The notes under the pieces: model-generated
The model's database searches: none
Seen by the model: the letters and a program-made list of their open reading frames with translations, nothing else
Told to the model about the DNA's origin: nothing
Assembly: GCA_017889705.1 (NCBI GenBank)
Contig: JAGGAB010000002.1
Coordinates: 1 to 64,000 of the forward strand
Direction: 5' to 3'
Source: Bacillota bacterium
GTDB taxonomy: Bacteria > Bacillota > Negativicutes > Sporomusales > Sporomusaceae
Length of the DNA stretch: 64,000 nt
Translations under genes and position numbers: made by a program
Shown: piece by piece, positions 1 through 9,281 of the stretch
Layout of the letters: every line of letters starts with the position of its first letter
How positions within the stretch are numbered: the stretch's first letter is position 1

Positions 1-185
1 GTTGGCTCTTAAAAATCGAAATTGATGTTAGATGCAAACATCTAACTAAGCGATCACATCGAAATCATAGATTCCGTGTGCCTGCTTATAAAGTGCTCAT
101 TGAGCACCGCACATCTGGCTTTTATGATGCATTACTTACATTGTTCAGTTTTCAGGGAACGTTGCACATCGCATCGCAGCGACAG
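1..185 (-). other. Leader of an rRNA operon (gene off the left edge)
   Basis: On the minus strand, downstream of two strong promoters, this segment contains the stretch CCTGAAAACTGAACAATG, which resembles the conserved leader/spacer sequence found just ahead of Firmicutes 16S and 23S rRNA genes. There is no plausible protein. Because the segment directly follows promoters, the first gene (probably 16S rRNA) should start just left of position 1 on the minus strand. The rRNA itself is not in the window, so this is inference. Confidence 0.6.
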
Positions 186-192
186 CTTTTAT

Positions 193-297
193 ATATTATC
201 ACACCGCATTTGATGTGTCAATATCTTTTATTTGGAATTTTCAATCGCGTCTTTAGGCGACTTCTAAATACTATCACATATCAGCTTGTCTTGTCAA
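193..297 (-). promoter_or_regulatory. Tandem rRNA-type promoters P1 and P2
   Basis: Two sigma-A promoters point left. P1 has TTGACA at 292-297 and TAGTAT at 268-273, with an 18-bp spacer. P2 has TTGACA at 216-221 and TAATAT at 193-198, with a 17-bp spacer. Tandem strong promoters about 75 bp apart followed by an rRNA-like leader are typical of Firmicutes rrn operons. Confidence 0.75.
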
Positions 298-380
298 TAT
301 GAATTCCTTAAAAGTCTAGCTGCAAGAACCGCAACCGAACGAAAAGTATCTTACCATAAATCATTTATAACTGTCAACTA

Positions 381-408
381 AAAAGACTGACCAAATTTTG
401 GTCAGTCT
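381..408 (-). terminator. Rho-independent terminator of greA-lysS
   Basis: Arms AGACTGACCAAA (384-395) and TTTGGTCAGTCT (397-408) form a near-perfect hairpin. On the minus strand it is followed by TTTTTAG. It lies 23 bp after the lysS stop and separates that operon from the rRNA promoters. Confidence 0.85.
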
Positions 409-430
409 CTTATATTAACAGGCAACTATC

Positions 431-1954
<1,524 letters not shown>

Positions 1955-1970
1955 TTACAAAGCTAAAATT

Positions 1971-2450
1971 TTAGTGGTGACGCCGAATCTCCATAATCTC
2001 ATATTTGAGGATACCTGCGGGAACATTGACTTCAACAACGCTGCCAACCTTTTGGCCAATGATGGCCTGACCAACCGGCGATTCATTCGATATTTTTAAT
2101 TCGGCAGGGTCAGCTTCTGCTGAACCAACAATGGTGTATTCCAGTTCATCATCGAACTCCAAATCCTTAAGCTTGACAGTTGAGCCTAAGGCAACCATAT
2201 CGGTGCCTACTTCTCCTTCATCAATTACCTTGGCATTACGCAGCATTTTTTCTAAAGTAAGTATCTCGCCTTCAATAAACGCCTGTTCATTTTTGGCATC
2301 TTCATACTCGGAGTTCTCACTAATATCGCCAAATTCAATTGCCTGTTTAATACGTTCAGCTACCTCACGGCGACGTACAGATTTTAACTGATCAAGCTTC
2401 TGCTCCAGCTTCTTTAATCCGTCAATGGTAAGCATTACGTCTTTTTCCAT
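1971..2450 (-). CDS. greA: Transcription elongation factor GreA
   Basis: GreA rescues backtracked RNA polymerase by stimulating transcript cleavage in the secondary channel. The 159-residue length is standard. The N-terminal half is the coiled coil with the acidic tip motif [13 protein letters not shown] (around residue 42); the C-terminal half is the FKBP-like domain ending in YEIMEI. A good Shine-Dalgarno (AGAGGAG) precedes the ATG. It is the first gene of a probable greA-lysS operon and has an unusually long leader of about 265 nt with its own hairpins. Confidence 0.97.
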   Translation of the reverse strand: MEKDVMLTIDGLKKLEQKLDQLKSVRRREVAERIKQAIEFGDISENSEYEDAKNEQAFIEGEILTLEKMLRNAKVIDEGEVGTDMVALGSTVKLKDLEFDDELEYTIVGSAEADPAELKISNESPVGQAIIGQKVGSVVEVNVPAGILKYEIMEIRRHH

Positions 2451-2716
2451 GGTTCATTCTCCTCTTAATTTAAATATTTGCCGAATTGTATTTTGCAAAT
2501 ATTATAAATTTTTCTTTGTAGATAGTGTATTCAATTTGATTTTAAAATTGCCCTGTTGCCCAAAATCTTTATTCGATGACTAACCTTAAGCTGGGTTGGA
2601 ACCTCAACTGATGCTAAGTCTACTTTATATGTAGAAATTAGGCAATATAAATAGTGTCAAGTATAACTTGACACTGTTGGTGGTAAGAGGACCATTATGT
2701 ACAGTATCCTCTATTT
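2451..2716 (-). other. Long greA leader with perfect palindrome
   Basis: No gene is visible in this ~265-nt stretch. Read on the minus strand from the predicted start near 2716 it holds a small AGAGGA/TCCTCT hairpin, then a perfect 10-bp inverted repeat AGTGTCAAGT (2653-2662) and ACTTGACACT (2666-2675) with a 3-nt loop. No U-run follows, so it is not a simple terminator. It could be an operator or a leader element; I do not recognise a known riboswitch. Confidence 0.4.
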
Positions 2717-2722
2717 TTCATT

Positions 2723-2751
2723 ATTATAGGCATAAATTCGCGGTTTGTCAA
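2723..2751 (-). promoter_or_regulatory. Consensus sigma-A promoter of greA-lysS
   Basis: TTGACA at 2746-2751 and TATAAT at 2723-2728 on the minus strand are separated by 17 bp. Both hexamers match consensus exactly. Confidence 0.85.
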
Positions 2752-2757
2752 TATTTT

Positions 2758-3852
2758 CTAAAGAACTCCTTTCTGAATCGGCAAAATTTTCGCAGCGGCA
2801 TTGGCTTTGATAGTCGCTACTTCCTGAGGAGTAAGCGCTCGTTCGAAACTGCGAAAACCGGCGAGTTTAAAGCCGTGTTTGGCCGCTAATTTATCAATAA
2901 GTTCTACTTGCTTAACCGTTAAATCACGCCCAAGAGTAAAATTCTCATAGCGCCCTTCTAAGGCTAAGATCATAGTTTCTGCCATACATGCATACGCAGT
3001 TTGCGCCGGAAAACCAAAGTTCAGTCCAAACTCCACATCACCCGGAACTTCGACAACACCGCCCTCAAGCACAAGCACATCATTGCGCATTTCAGTAACC
3101 CGCTGCGACACATTTCGCGGCCTGGCAACATCACAGACAATGGCACCTGGCTTTAAGTCCTCAGGCTCAATGATGCTATCAACGGCACTGGTTACGGCAA
3201 CTATAATATCGGCATTGCGAATGGCCTGCTTAGTATTTGCCGTTACCCGCACGGCTAATCCTGTAGTTTTCAAAATTTGCCTGGCAAGTTTTTCAAGTTT
3301 GCTCTCATCCCTGGCTGCCAGCGTTAAATAACGTACTTCCCGGGATAAAATCTGAGCGCAGGCTGCGCCGATTGAGCCGGTTGCCCCTAAAATCAGCACA
3401 TTGGCCCGCATTAAGTCAAGGTCCATTACTTTGGCCGCCTGCCGTGTACCTTCGAGAGCGGTAGCGACCGTATAACTATTACCGGTTGTTACGGCAATAT
3501 TAAGGTTTTTCGCTACCGTTATACCAGCATCGCCGACAATCGAAGTAAATGCCCCCAGACCTAGAATCTTAGCTCCCAGTTTTTCAGCGACTTTTCCCGC
3601 CTTGATAATTTTATTAATCACATACTGTTCAGGCATAGCAACCATTTGACCGGATGTCAACGGACAACCGACAAACCAGCCTTCCGCCTTATTATGTCCA
3701 GAATCAATACCGCTAATGTGGGAGACTTTAAATGGCGGTATGTATTTGATAATGCTTTCAACCAATCTGTCAGGCCAGTTGCGGGTAAAAGAAAATTTCC
3801 TGCTAAAATCGTTAGCTTTCAGAGGGTGCACTACAAAAGCAAACTTCTCCAA
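2758..3852 (-). CDS. Acyl-ACP-reductase/shikimate-dehydrogenase-like oxidoreductase
   Basis: Predicted NAD(P)-dependent dehydrogenase resembling the COG5322 group, which includes cyanobacterial long-chain acyl-ACP reductase and proteins often annotated as shikimate/quinate dehydrogenase. The start chosen is TTG at 3852, 9 nt after AGGAGG; a longer reading would overlap the upstream gene. That gives 364 residues. The N-terminus FAFVVHPL leads into a segment of about 120 residues, then a Rossmann fold with GATGSIGAA near residue 160 and VCDVARPRN near 262, whose Cys may match the acyl-reductase thiol (inference from memory of the family). It is the last gene of a three-gene cluster with a dehydrogenase-like protein and an HTH regulator. 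The substrate is unknown; the reductase label is tentative. Confidence 0.6.
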   Translation of the reverse strand: MEKFAFVVHPLKANDFSRKFSFTRNWPDRLVESIIKYIPPFKVSHISGIDSGHNKAEGWFVGCPLTSGQMVAMPEQYVINKIIKAGKVAEKLGAKILGLGAFTSIVGDAGITVAKNLNIAVTTGNSYTVATALEGTRQAAKVMDLDLMRANVLILGATGSIGAACAQILSREVRYLTLAARDESKLEKLARQILKTTGLAVRVTANTKQAIRNADIIVAVTSAVDSIIEPEDLKPGAIVCDVARPRNVSQRVTEMRNDVLVLEGGVVEVPGDVEFGLNFGFPAQTAYACMAETMILALEGRYENFTLGRDLTVKQVELIDKLAAKHGFKLAGFRSFERALTPQEVATIKANAAAKILPIQKGVL

Positions 3853-3865
3853 ATACAAACGCCTC

Positions 3866-4795
3866 CTATGTAAGTTTCTTAAACCTTGGAACAATCCCGG
3901 CTTGATTAATAAGCGCAATATAATCTTCAGTGGTTAGCTGTTCCGGTCTTTTTCCTGATAAAACCGTCAGTATCCCTTCCAAGATGTTGGTGCCAAACGA
4001 GCGTCCACCCATTTCCGGTGTAGTGGTTATCAAAGCAGCAACTCCCCGCTGTTTCAATAACTCTTCATCTTCCTGCGTCACTGTGTTGGTAATAACCATT
4101 TTACCAGCTAAGCTTTCTGGCATGTATCTTCTAATAAAATGAAAATCTCCAGCAATAATATCTGACTGCTTAAAGTATTTTTTAAATTTAGGAGTTACCT
4201 GGGTTTGTTTATTACCGGTCGGATAAAACCAGCTTACCGGAAGTTTGGTAATAACCGGAGCAATGAAACTGGCCAATCGCGCCAGACCATCAAGTGTTGT
4301 GATAGGTATTGGCAAACCCAGTCCAAACATTAAATCACCAAACACGGTTTTGCTGCCGGCCTTGGATAGCGCTTCCGCTAAGCCAAACCGATCAACAGCA
4401 CAAACAAGTAGTGTCTGTTTATCTTTGAATGTAAAACCATATTCACTTATAAGATAAGATATTACCCTCCGCTCCAACGTATTCTTGATAGCACTGCCAT
4501 CCACTACCGGTGTTATTCTTGCATTGGCCGCTAAGGCTGCCGATTCCCGAAAGGTATACCGCCGTCTTCCTGCATATATATATAAATCGGTACCACCAAG
4601 GCCAATAGCATCCACTTGTCCGTCCATTTCACGGATAAGAGCTGCAGCAGCCTCTTTACTTCCGTCAGTCCCAATCCTCTTAATTTCAAACTGTTGCCCA
4701 CAAAATTCAGCCGTGGTCGTGCTATTGCGTTTTGCCGATCCCAGGCTGATGCTTACCACCTGTTTACTCTTTTTATTTTCCGGGCTAAGCCCCAA
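3866..4795 (-). CDS. Conserved protein annotated in relatives as quinate 5-dehydrogenase-like
   Basis: About 309 residues from the TTG at 4795, which overlaps the upstream stop by 11 nt and suggests translational coupling. The Shine-Dalgarno is weak, so the start is uncertain and GTG or other starts nearby are possible. The conserved start is VVSISLGSAKR. A GLGGTDLYIYAGRR segment, a VFGDLMFGLGLPIP segment and ITTTPEMGGRSFGTN follow. From memory, similar proteins are named quinate dehydrogenase in Clostridia, but I see no classic GxGxxG Rossmann motif, so that name is doubtful. It always seems to travel with an HTH gene and the COG5322-like gene, as here, implying one pathway. Confidence 0.5.
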   Translation of the reverse strand: MGLSPENKKSKQVVSISLGSAKRNSTTTAEFCGQQFEIKRIGTDGSKEAAAALIREMDGQVDAIGLGGTDLYIYAGRRRYTFRESAALAANARITPVVDGSAIKNTLERRVISYLISEYGFTFKDKQTLLVCAVDRFGLAEALSKAGSKTVFGDLMFGLGLPIPITTLDGLARLASFIAPVITKLPVSWFYPTGNKQTQVTPKFKKYFKQSDIIAGDFHFIRRYMPESLAGKMVITNTVTQEDEELLKQRGVAALITTTPEMGGRSFGTNILEGILTVLSGKRPEQLTTEDYIALINQAGIVPRFKKLT

Positions 4796-5306
4796 GCTGC
4801 TTAATGAGTGCACAGATATCCTCCGGCTTAACATATTTATCCTCAGCAATCGGGGATTCACCAATTTCCACCCCGATAACTGCCTTGTCCAGCAGGGCCT
4901 CCATAAGTTTGATGCGCATATTTGAGCCAATAATAATAACGATGTCGTATTGCCGAACCTTAGAGACTATCTCCATAATGGTATTAAACAATTCTACACC
5001 GCTTTTGGTCTGAAGAAAATCTAAGCGTTCCTGATTAGACATTACCAGGCAAAAATCAACACCTTCCTGTCTAGCCAGACTATATATTTCATGACAATTT
5101 TGGATAGGGAATCCGATCAAGGCAACCCGGCCGCCCTTGCGAATCTCACCAATGGTTTCCAGACGTGAAACAAAGGTGCGATCAACGCCAATCCGGCTGG
5201 CAACTTCTTGCTGCGATAAACCATCTCGCCGCAATTCAAGAACTTTGTCAACAGTGTGATGAATTTTCTGCCGATCAACAATCTTGTCGCCAATGCGAAG
5301 CAACAT
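4785..5306 (-). CDS. HTH transcriptional regulator of the dehydrogenase cluster
   Basis: A 173-residue cytoplasmic protein with an N-terminal helix-turn-helix (LSQQEVASRIGVDRTFVSRL, residues about 30-49). A C-terminal alpha/beta domain follows, with GGRVALIGFP, VMSNQERLDF and YDIVIIIGSNMRIKL. It is the first gene of the cluster and overlaps the next. The promoter at 5357-5385 and a 24-bp palindrome over the predicted transcription start indicate probable autoregulation. The ligand is unknown. Confidence 0.7.
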   Translation of the reverse strand: MLLRIGDKIVDRQKIHHTVDKVLELRRDGLSQQEVASRIGVDRTFVSRLETIGEIRKGGRVALIGFPIQNCHEIYSLARQEGVDFCLVMSNQERLDFLQTKSGVELFNTIMEIVSKVRQYDIVIIIGSNMRIKLMEALLDKAVIGVEIGESPIAEDKYVKPEDICALIKQLGA

Positions 5307-5329
5307 GGCGCTTCATCTCCCCCTTAGTA

Positions 5330-5353
5330 TATGTGCACAACCTTGTGTACATA
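5330..5353. promoter_or_regulatory. Palindromic operator, probably for the adjacent HTH regulator
   Basis: Arms TATGTGCACAA (5330-5340) and TTGTGTACATA (5343-5353) match as an inverted repeat at 10 of 11 positions around a central CC. The site sits just downstream of the -10 box of the regulator gene, where binding would block initiation. Assignment to the adjacent regulator is inference. Confidence 0.6.
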
Positions 5354-5356
5354 CAT

Positions 5357-5385
5357 ATTTTAACATTATTTTTTTTTATTAACAA
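5357..5385 (-). promoter_or_regulatory. Promoter of the HTH/dehydrogenase cluster
   Basis: On the minus strand TTGTTA (5380-5385) and TAAAAT (5357-5362) are 17 bp apart, placing the start around 5350 inside the palindrome. Confidence 0.65.
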
Positions 5386-5397
5386 GTTTTCGCAAAA

Positions 5398-5450
5398 TAA
5401 AGAAAATTTAGTTTGCGCCGAGCTTTAGTGAAAATGTAAGTTGATGTTGT
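5398..5450. repeat. Intergenic repeat, copy A
   Basis: This 53-bp stretch aligns without gaps to 7637-7689 at about 39 of 53 positions, sharing TAAAGAAAA, GCCGAGC and GATGTTG. Both copies are intergenic, in the same orientation, and lie upstream of minus-strand genes. No coding frame explains the similarity. Confidence 0.5.
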
Positions 5451-5494
5451 CTTTATCCTGTTTTTAAGATAGTTATATTTTCTGTTAGGAAAAC

Positions 5495-5518
5495 AAAAAA
5501 CCGTTATTCCCACGGTTC
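5495..5518 (-). terminator. Terminator overlapping a stop codon
   Basis: On the minus strand AACCGT, a 7-nt loop, ACGGTT and a T-run form a short terminator. The TAA stop of the upstream gene lies inside the loop. Confidence 0.7.
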
Positions 5519-6466
5519 AAAGGAAAAACGGCTAATTACTTTTTTATAAGTTTCGATTTTTAACAAGGTGTCATCATGTGCCATGCCTTTTTTAAGCCCC
5601 TGCAGTACACGAATACCCTGATTCATAGTAATCCCCATATCCTCGGTGAGCTGTGACATGGTAGTGCGTCGCGCCTTATCAATTGATTCATTAAGCGATT
5701 TGCCTGCATCAAGATTACTGACAAACTCCTTGGCCAGATAAAACCGGGCTAAATTGGTCATAGGATTCCCACAGGCACCGCTTGCCGTCAATCCCAAAGT
5801 TTCCGGCAAAGTATGTTTAATACTGAATTCCATAGATTTTTTTAATTCAGCGGTCTCTCTGCTCATAGATTCGATCAGCGTACGCGCAGTACATAGACCG
5901 TAAGTGGCAAGCGCCCTAATCACCGAATGTTCGATGGTATGCGCCTGTTCCAATTCTACCAAGCCGCCTAAATTAGCTTTTATGCTGACTTGCTCCCCAG
6001 TTTCAAGGTCAGCGCCATATATAGTGATCGGAATATCACTCTTATCACGAAACTCAGTATAACCGCCCTGAGGTGTCCAGCCAGCCCCGGAGATAGTTGG
6101 ATATTCTTTACGCATTTTTCGTAGGTTAATATATTCAACATCATGAGAATAAATATAGCTGCCGGTTGTCCGCATAGTATACCAGCGAGCATGACCTCGC
6201 CCTTCCAGTTTTGCCATAAGCACTGGAACTTCAACGCCGTTGTCATCAGTAACGGTATGACTCCAAATATTCATAATGCGGACAATAACACCAATAGGAT
6301 ATAAAGCCTGATCCTCTATCGTCCAGGGACAGATCAAAATCTCCCGGCCTACTCCGACATCAAGCAATAATTGTCCGCCATTTTCAATAATAAACATTCC
6401 GGTAATTGTTCCGCCCTGCGGCCGCGGCAGTATGCCGTTGGCGACGGGCATGATCAACATCTCCAT
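5504..6466 (-). CDS. Conserved protein with LON-like N-terminal domain, function unknown
   Basis: A 320-residue soluble protein that I cannot assign to a characterised family. Residues about 1-115 resemble the Lon-type substrate-binding (PUA-like) fold by pattern only: VGREILI, then ALYPIGVIVRIMNIW and PVLMAKLEGRGHARW mimic the LYPVGTVARI and VLVQGLRR segments of Lon. No ATPase or protease motifs follow. The C-terminal half is helical, with TASGACGNPMTNLARFYLAK and MGITMNQGIRVLQGLKKG. Three ATG codons lie close together at the start; the first is used here because GGGG lies 8 nt upstream. A terminator overlaps its stop and a structured repeat lies immediately upstream. Expressed as a single gene. 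Confidence 0.5.
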   Translation of the reverse strand: MEMLIMPVANGILPRPQGGTITGMFIIENGGQLLLDVGVGREILICPWTIEDQALYPIGVIVRIMNIWSHTVTDDNGVEVPVLMAKLEGRGHARWYTMRTTGSYIYSHDVEYINLRKMRKEYPTISGAGWTPQGGYTEFRDKSDIPITIYGADLETGEQVSIKANLGGLVELEQAHTIEHSVIRALATYGLCTARTLIESMSRETAELKKSMEFSIKHTLPETLGLTASGACGNPMTNLARFYLAKEFVSNLDAGKSLNESIDKARRTTMSQLTEDMGITMNQGIRVLQGLKKGMAHDDTLLKIETYKKVISRFSFEPWE

Positions 6467-6481
6467 CTCGTTTTCCCCTGC

Positions 6482-6607
6482 GGAAAACGATTATAAACGC
6501 CCACCTGCTTCGTTGCTCCTGTGGGCGTTCCCTCCGACGTACTTCCCAATACGACTGCGGTCACGTCCTCGTCGCGCCTCGCATCTGGACATTTCTAATC
6601 GTTTTCC
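6482..6607. repeat. Structured intergenic element with nested inverted repeats
   Basis: Outer 12-bp arms GGAAAACGATTA (6482-6493) and TAATCGTTTTCC (6596-6607) are perfect inverted repeats. Inside lie AACGCCCAC (6496-6504) and GTGGGCGTT (6521-6529), a 9-bp stem with a 16-nt loop. The interior is GC-richer than its surroundings. The element fills the gap between two genes and looks like a mobile or repetitive intergenic element (MITE/REP-like) or a structured RNA. From memory, similar sequences recur in Sporomusa-type genomes, but I could not verify this. Confidence 0.55.
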
Positions 6608-6644
6608 GGCCTTTGCACTATAATTTAAAAGTTTATATTAATCT

Positions 6645-7619
6645 TTACTGGTTAGTTAATTCTATTCGATAGCTTTCCATAATGTTAACGAAATCATTTC
6701 TGCTTAAAGCCTGGTTAAACTTGAGGCGCAGTTCGGCGGATTTGGGCAGGCCTTTGGTGTACCAGGCGGCGTGACTGCGCATTTCGCGGATGCCGATGTA
6801 TTCGCCTTTGTGGTCGACAAGCATGTCGAGCTGTTTGAGCAGCATATCAATACGCTCATTGAGTCCGGGTGCCGGGAGCACTTCGCCTGTGGCGAAGTAA
6901 TGGACAACTTGGCGGAATATCCAGGGGTTTCCCTGGGCGCCTCGCCCTATCATTATGCCATCACACCCAGTCTCCGTCAACATACGCTTGGCGTCCTGTG
7001 GCGTCCGAATATCACCGTTGCCAATGACCGGAATTCTGACTGCCTGTTTTACTTCGCGAATGATGCTCCAGTCGGCAGTACCTGAATAGAATTGCTCTCG
7101 TGTGCGTCCATGCACACTGACTGCAGATGCCCCGGCTTGTTCGGCGCATTTGGCTATCTCAACAGCATTTACTGATTTGTCGTCCCAACCTTTGCGAAAC
7201 TTCACGGTAACAGGCACATCACCAGCAGCCGCGACTACCGCGGCGATGATGTGGTAAGCCAGCTCCGGCGTTTTCATAAGCGCGGAGCCTTCGCCGTTTT
7301 TAACAATCTTTAGTGTCGGACACCCCATGTTAATATCAATGATATCAGCCCCGGCCGCCGCAACAATGCTGGCCGCCTGCCCCATACTCTCAGGTTCAGA
7401 ACCAAATATCTGTAAGGCGACCGGCCGCTCCCGGTTATCAATAGCCAGCATTTTTTTTGTATGAGCATTATCATAAATTAGACCTTTATCGCTCACCATT
7501 TCAGAATATACCAAACCACAGCCCATCTCTTTGGCAAGCAAGCGAAATGGCAAATCAGTAACCCCGGCCATCGGGGCAAGAATTACCGGATTAGCCAATG
7601 TAATTTTACCTATCTGCAT
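6645..7619 (-). CDS. dusB: tRNA-dihydrouridine synthase (DusB type)
   Basis: FMN-dependent enzyme that reduces uridines to dihydrouridine in tRNA with NAD(P)H. Starting at the ATG at 7619, right after AGGAGGTACAT, the product is 324 residues, normal for the family. The TIM barrel begins with ILAPMAGVTDLPFR; DINMGCP near residue 95 carries the catalytic Cys, and KFRKGWD, VHGRTREQFYSG and GIMIGRGAQGNPWIF are FMN/tRNA-binding signatures. A longer reading into the repeat upstream is not supported. It follows coaX, 139 bp downstream. Confidence 0.95.
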   Translation of the reverse strand: MQIGKITLANPVILAPMAGVTDLPFRLLAKEMGCGLVYSEMVSDKGLIYDNAHTKKMLAIDNRERPVALQIFGSEPESMGQAASIVAAAGADIIDINMGCPTLKIVKNGEGSALMKTPELAYHIIAAVVAAAGDVPVTVKFRKGWDDKSVNAVEIAKCAEQAGASAVSVHGRTREQFYSGTADWSIIREVKQAVRIPVIGNGDIRTPQDAKRMLTETGCDGIMIGRGAQGNPWIFRQVVHYFATGEVLPAPGLNERIDMLLKQLDMLVDHKGEYIGIREMRSHAAWYTKGLPKSAELRLKFNQALSRNDFVNIMESYRIELTNQ

Positions 7620-7636
7620 ATGTACCTCCTGGCAAG

Positions 7637-7689
7637 TAAAGAAAACGTGGCTTGTGCCGAGCCTTAGGATAATCATAAGTCGATGTTGC
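7637..7689. repeat. Intergenic repeat, copy B
   Basis: Partner of 5398-5450, with about 74 percent identity by hand alignment. It ends only 17 bp before the dusB start codon, so on the minus strand it would form the distal part of the dusB leader. A small GGCT/AGCC hairpin is visible in it. Confidence 0.5.
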
Positions 7690-7705
7690 TATCCAACTGC
7701 TAGAG

Positions 7706-7734
7706 TAAAAGAAAAGCGGCCACAGTTGACCGCC
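7706..7734 (-). terminator. Possible terminator of coaX
   Basis: On the minus strand a GCGGT/GCCGC stem with an 8-nt loop is followed by TTTTCTTTT, 24 bp beyond the coaX stop. The stem is short, so termination may be partial and dusB could still be read through. Confidence 0.45.
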
Positions 7735-7758
7735 GTTCAAGCTATCTATATCTAGGTT

Positions 7759-8523
7759 CTACCGATTGCGTTCGTAAATAAGCCGCAATCCTTCCAGCGT
7801 CAGGAAAGTGTCTACCTTGTCAATGGTATTCGATTCTTGTGCGATTAGATTAGCCAAGCCGCCTGTCGCCACGACCGTAGCGTTTTGACCGAGTTCCTCG
7901 CGCATACGACGGACAATTTCATCAACTTGTCCCACAAATCCGTACACAATTCCAGACTGCATACTGTTGATTGTATTGCGACAAATAACTGTCTTGGGCT
8001 TAATCAGCTCAATCCGTGGCAGCTTGGCAGCCCGTTGGAATAATGCCTCGGTAGAAATCCAGATACCTGGTGCAATCGCACCACCCAGATAGTCGCCATT
8101 TTCAGCTAATGCACAAAAAGTCGTCGCTGTGCCAAAATCAACAATAATCAGCGGCCCGCCATATTTAGCATAGGCTGCAATCGCATTTACAATCCGGTCT
8201 GCGCCAACTTCACGCGGATTTTCATATTTTATACAAATACCGGTTTTAATTCCCGGGCCTACCACCAGCGGCTCAACATTAAAATAGCGCTGACACATCC
8301 GGCTCAAAGGAACAACTAACGGCGGTACTACAGACGAAATCACAATAGCTTCCACATCATCCATTTTTAGGCCGCGATACGTAAACAGATTATAAATCAG
8401 CACACCATATTCATCACCGGTTTTCTGCTTATCTGTTGAAATTCTCCAGTGATACCGAAGTTCTTCCCCTTCATAAACTCCCAGGACAATATTAGTATTA
8501 CCAACATCAAAAACTAATAACAT
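7759..8523 (-). CDS. coaX: Type III pantothenate kinase
   Basis: Catalyses the ATP-dependent first step of coenzyme A synthesis from pantothenate. The 254-residue product has the ASKHA-fold signatures: phosphate-1 loop DVGNTN at residues 6-11, [11 protein letters not shown] near 108, DFGTATTF near 130 and TGGLA near 213. This type is resistant to CoA feedback and depends on monovalent cations (family knowledge). Located beside bioY-birA and dusB, as in other Firmicutes where coaX and birA are neighbours. Confidence 0.96.
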   Translation of the reverse strand: MLLVFDVGNTNIVLGVYEGEELRYHWRISTDKQKTGDEYGVLIYNLFTYRGLKMDDVEAIVISSVVPPLVVPLSRMCQRYFNVEPLVVGPGIKTGICIKYENPREVGADRIVNAIAAYAKYGGPLIIVDFGTATTFCALAENGDYLGGAIAPGIWISTEALFQRAAKLPRIELIKPKTVICRNTINSMQSGIVYGFVGQVDEIVRRMREELGQNATVVATGGLANLIAQESNTIDKVDTFLTLEGLRLIYERNR

Positions 8524-8690
8524 CAGAAAATCCTCCTATATACTGCCTAACACAATTAATACAATCACTATTACGCAATAATCGCTATAATTGTACCTAA
8601 AAGCAAACAACTTGTAAATATAAATAGAGACTAATTCCGACAACATTTGATACTGTCCTATTTTAGTCATTAGATAAATTAGCAGCAAGT

Positions 8691-9257
8691 CTACTTCAGT
8701 TGCTTACATTCAATAAGTCCTGCTCTAAGTAAGGCTCGCCGCACGCGTACACCGCCATAAACAGCCATTACAGCTTTAAGTACATCAAAAGGCAAAAACG
8801 GCACAACTGCCAAACTAATGGCTTTATCCAACGGCATAGCTTTATGCAAAACATACTGAAACGACAGCATAAATCCCAATAGTCCAATTCCATAAATGGC
8901 TGCTAAACCGGCAAACATAGCTATCCCCATGTTCTTATAAGTCAATTCAAAGTGTTCCGTAGCATAACCTACAATATATGTGCATACAAAATAGCCGACA
9001 ATATAGCCCCCGGTCGGACCAATCAGCACAGCAGCGCCGGCTTTTCCCTGGGCAAATACCGGTAAACCAAATACCCCTAGTAGTACCCACACGGCAATAC
9101 TGGCCGGACCCAGTTTCCGCCCTAATACCACCCCTGCTAACAACACAAACAAAATCTGAAAAGCAACTGGCACAGGCCCAACCGGAATAGCCAACTGAGC
9201 GGTTCCGGCAAGCAATGCCGCAAATAAACTCGTCAGCGCCATATCTCTTGTGTTCAT
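8691..9257 (-). CDS. bioY: Biotin transporter substrate-binding component BioY
   Basis: Membrane S-component that captures biotin and works alone or with a shared ECF energy-coupling module. From the ATG at 9257, preceded by GGGGGA, it has 188 residues with about six hydrophobic helices. GPVPVAFQILFVLLAG and GPTGGYIVGYF match the BioY family. It begins 24 bp after birA, so the two are co-transcribed and probably repressed together by BirA. No ECF ATPase genes are in this window. Confidence 0.93.
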   Translation of the reverse strand: MNTRDMALTSLFAALLAGTAQLAIPVGPVPVAFQILFVLLAGVVLGRKLGPASIAVWVLLGVFGLPVFAQGKAGAAVLIGPTGGYIVGYFVCTYIVGYATEHFELTYKNMGIAMFAGLAAIYGIGLLGFMLSFQYVLHKAMPLDKAISLAVVPFLPFDVLKAVMAVYGGVRVRRALLRAGLIECKQLK

Positions 9258-9281
9258 AGATAGTTCCCCCATAGTTTTACA

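Noticed and set aside
78..302. Plus-strand open frame of 74 codons at the left edge
   Set aside because: It runs through the tandem rRNA promoters and leader on the other strand, has no Shine-Dalgarno and no protein-like pattern.
3853..3918. Longer start for the acyl-reductase-like gene at 3918
   Set aside because: It would overlap the upstream gene by about 50 bp and skip a good AGGAGG placed 9 nt before the TTG at 3852.
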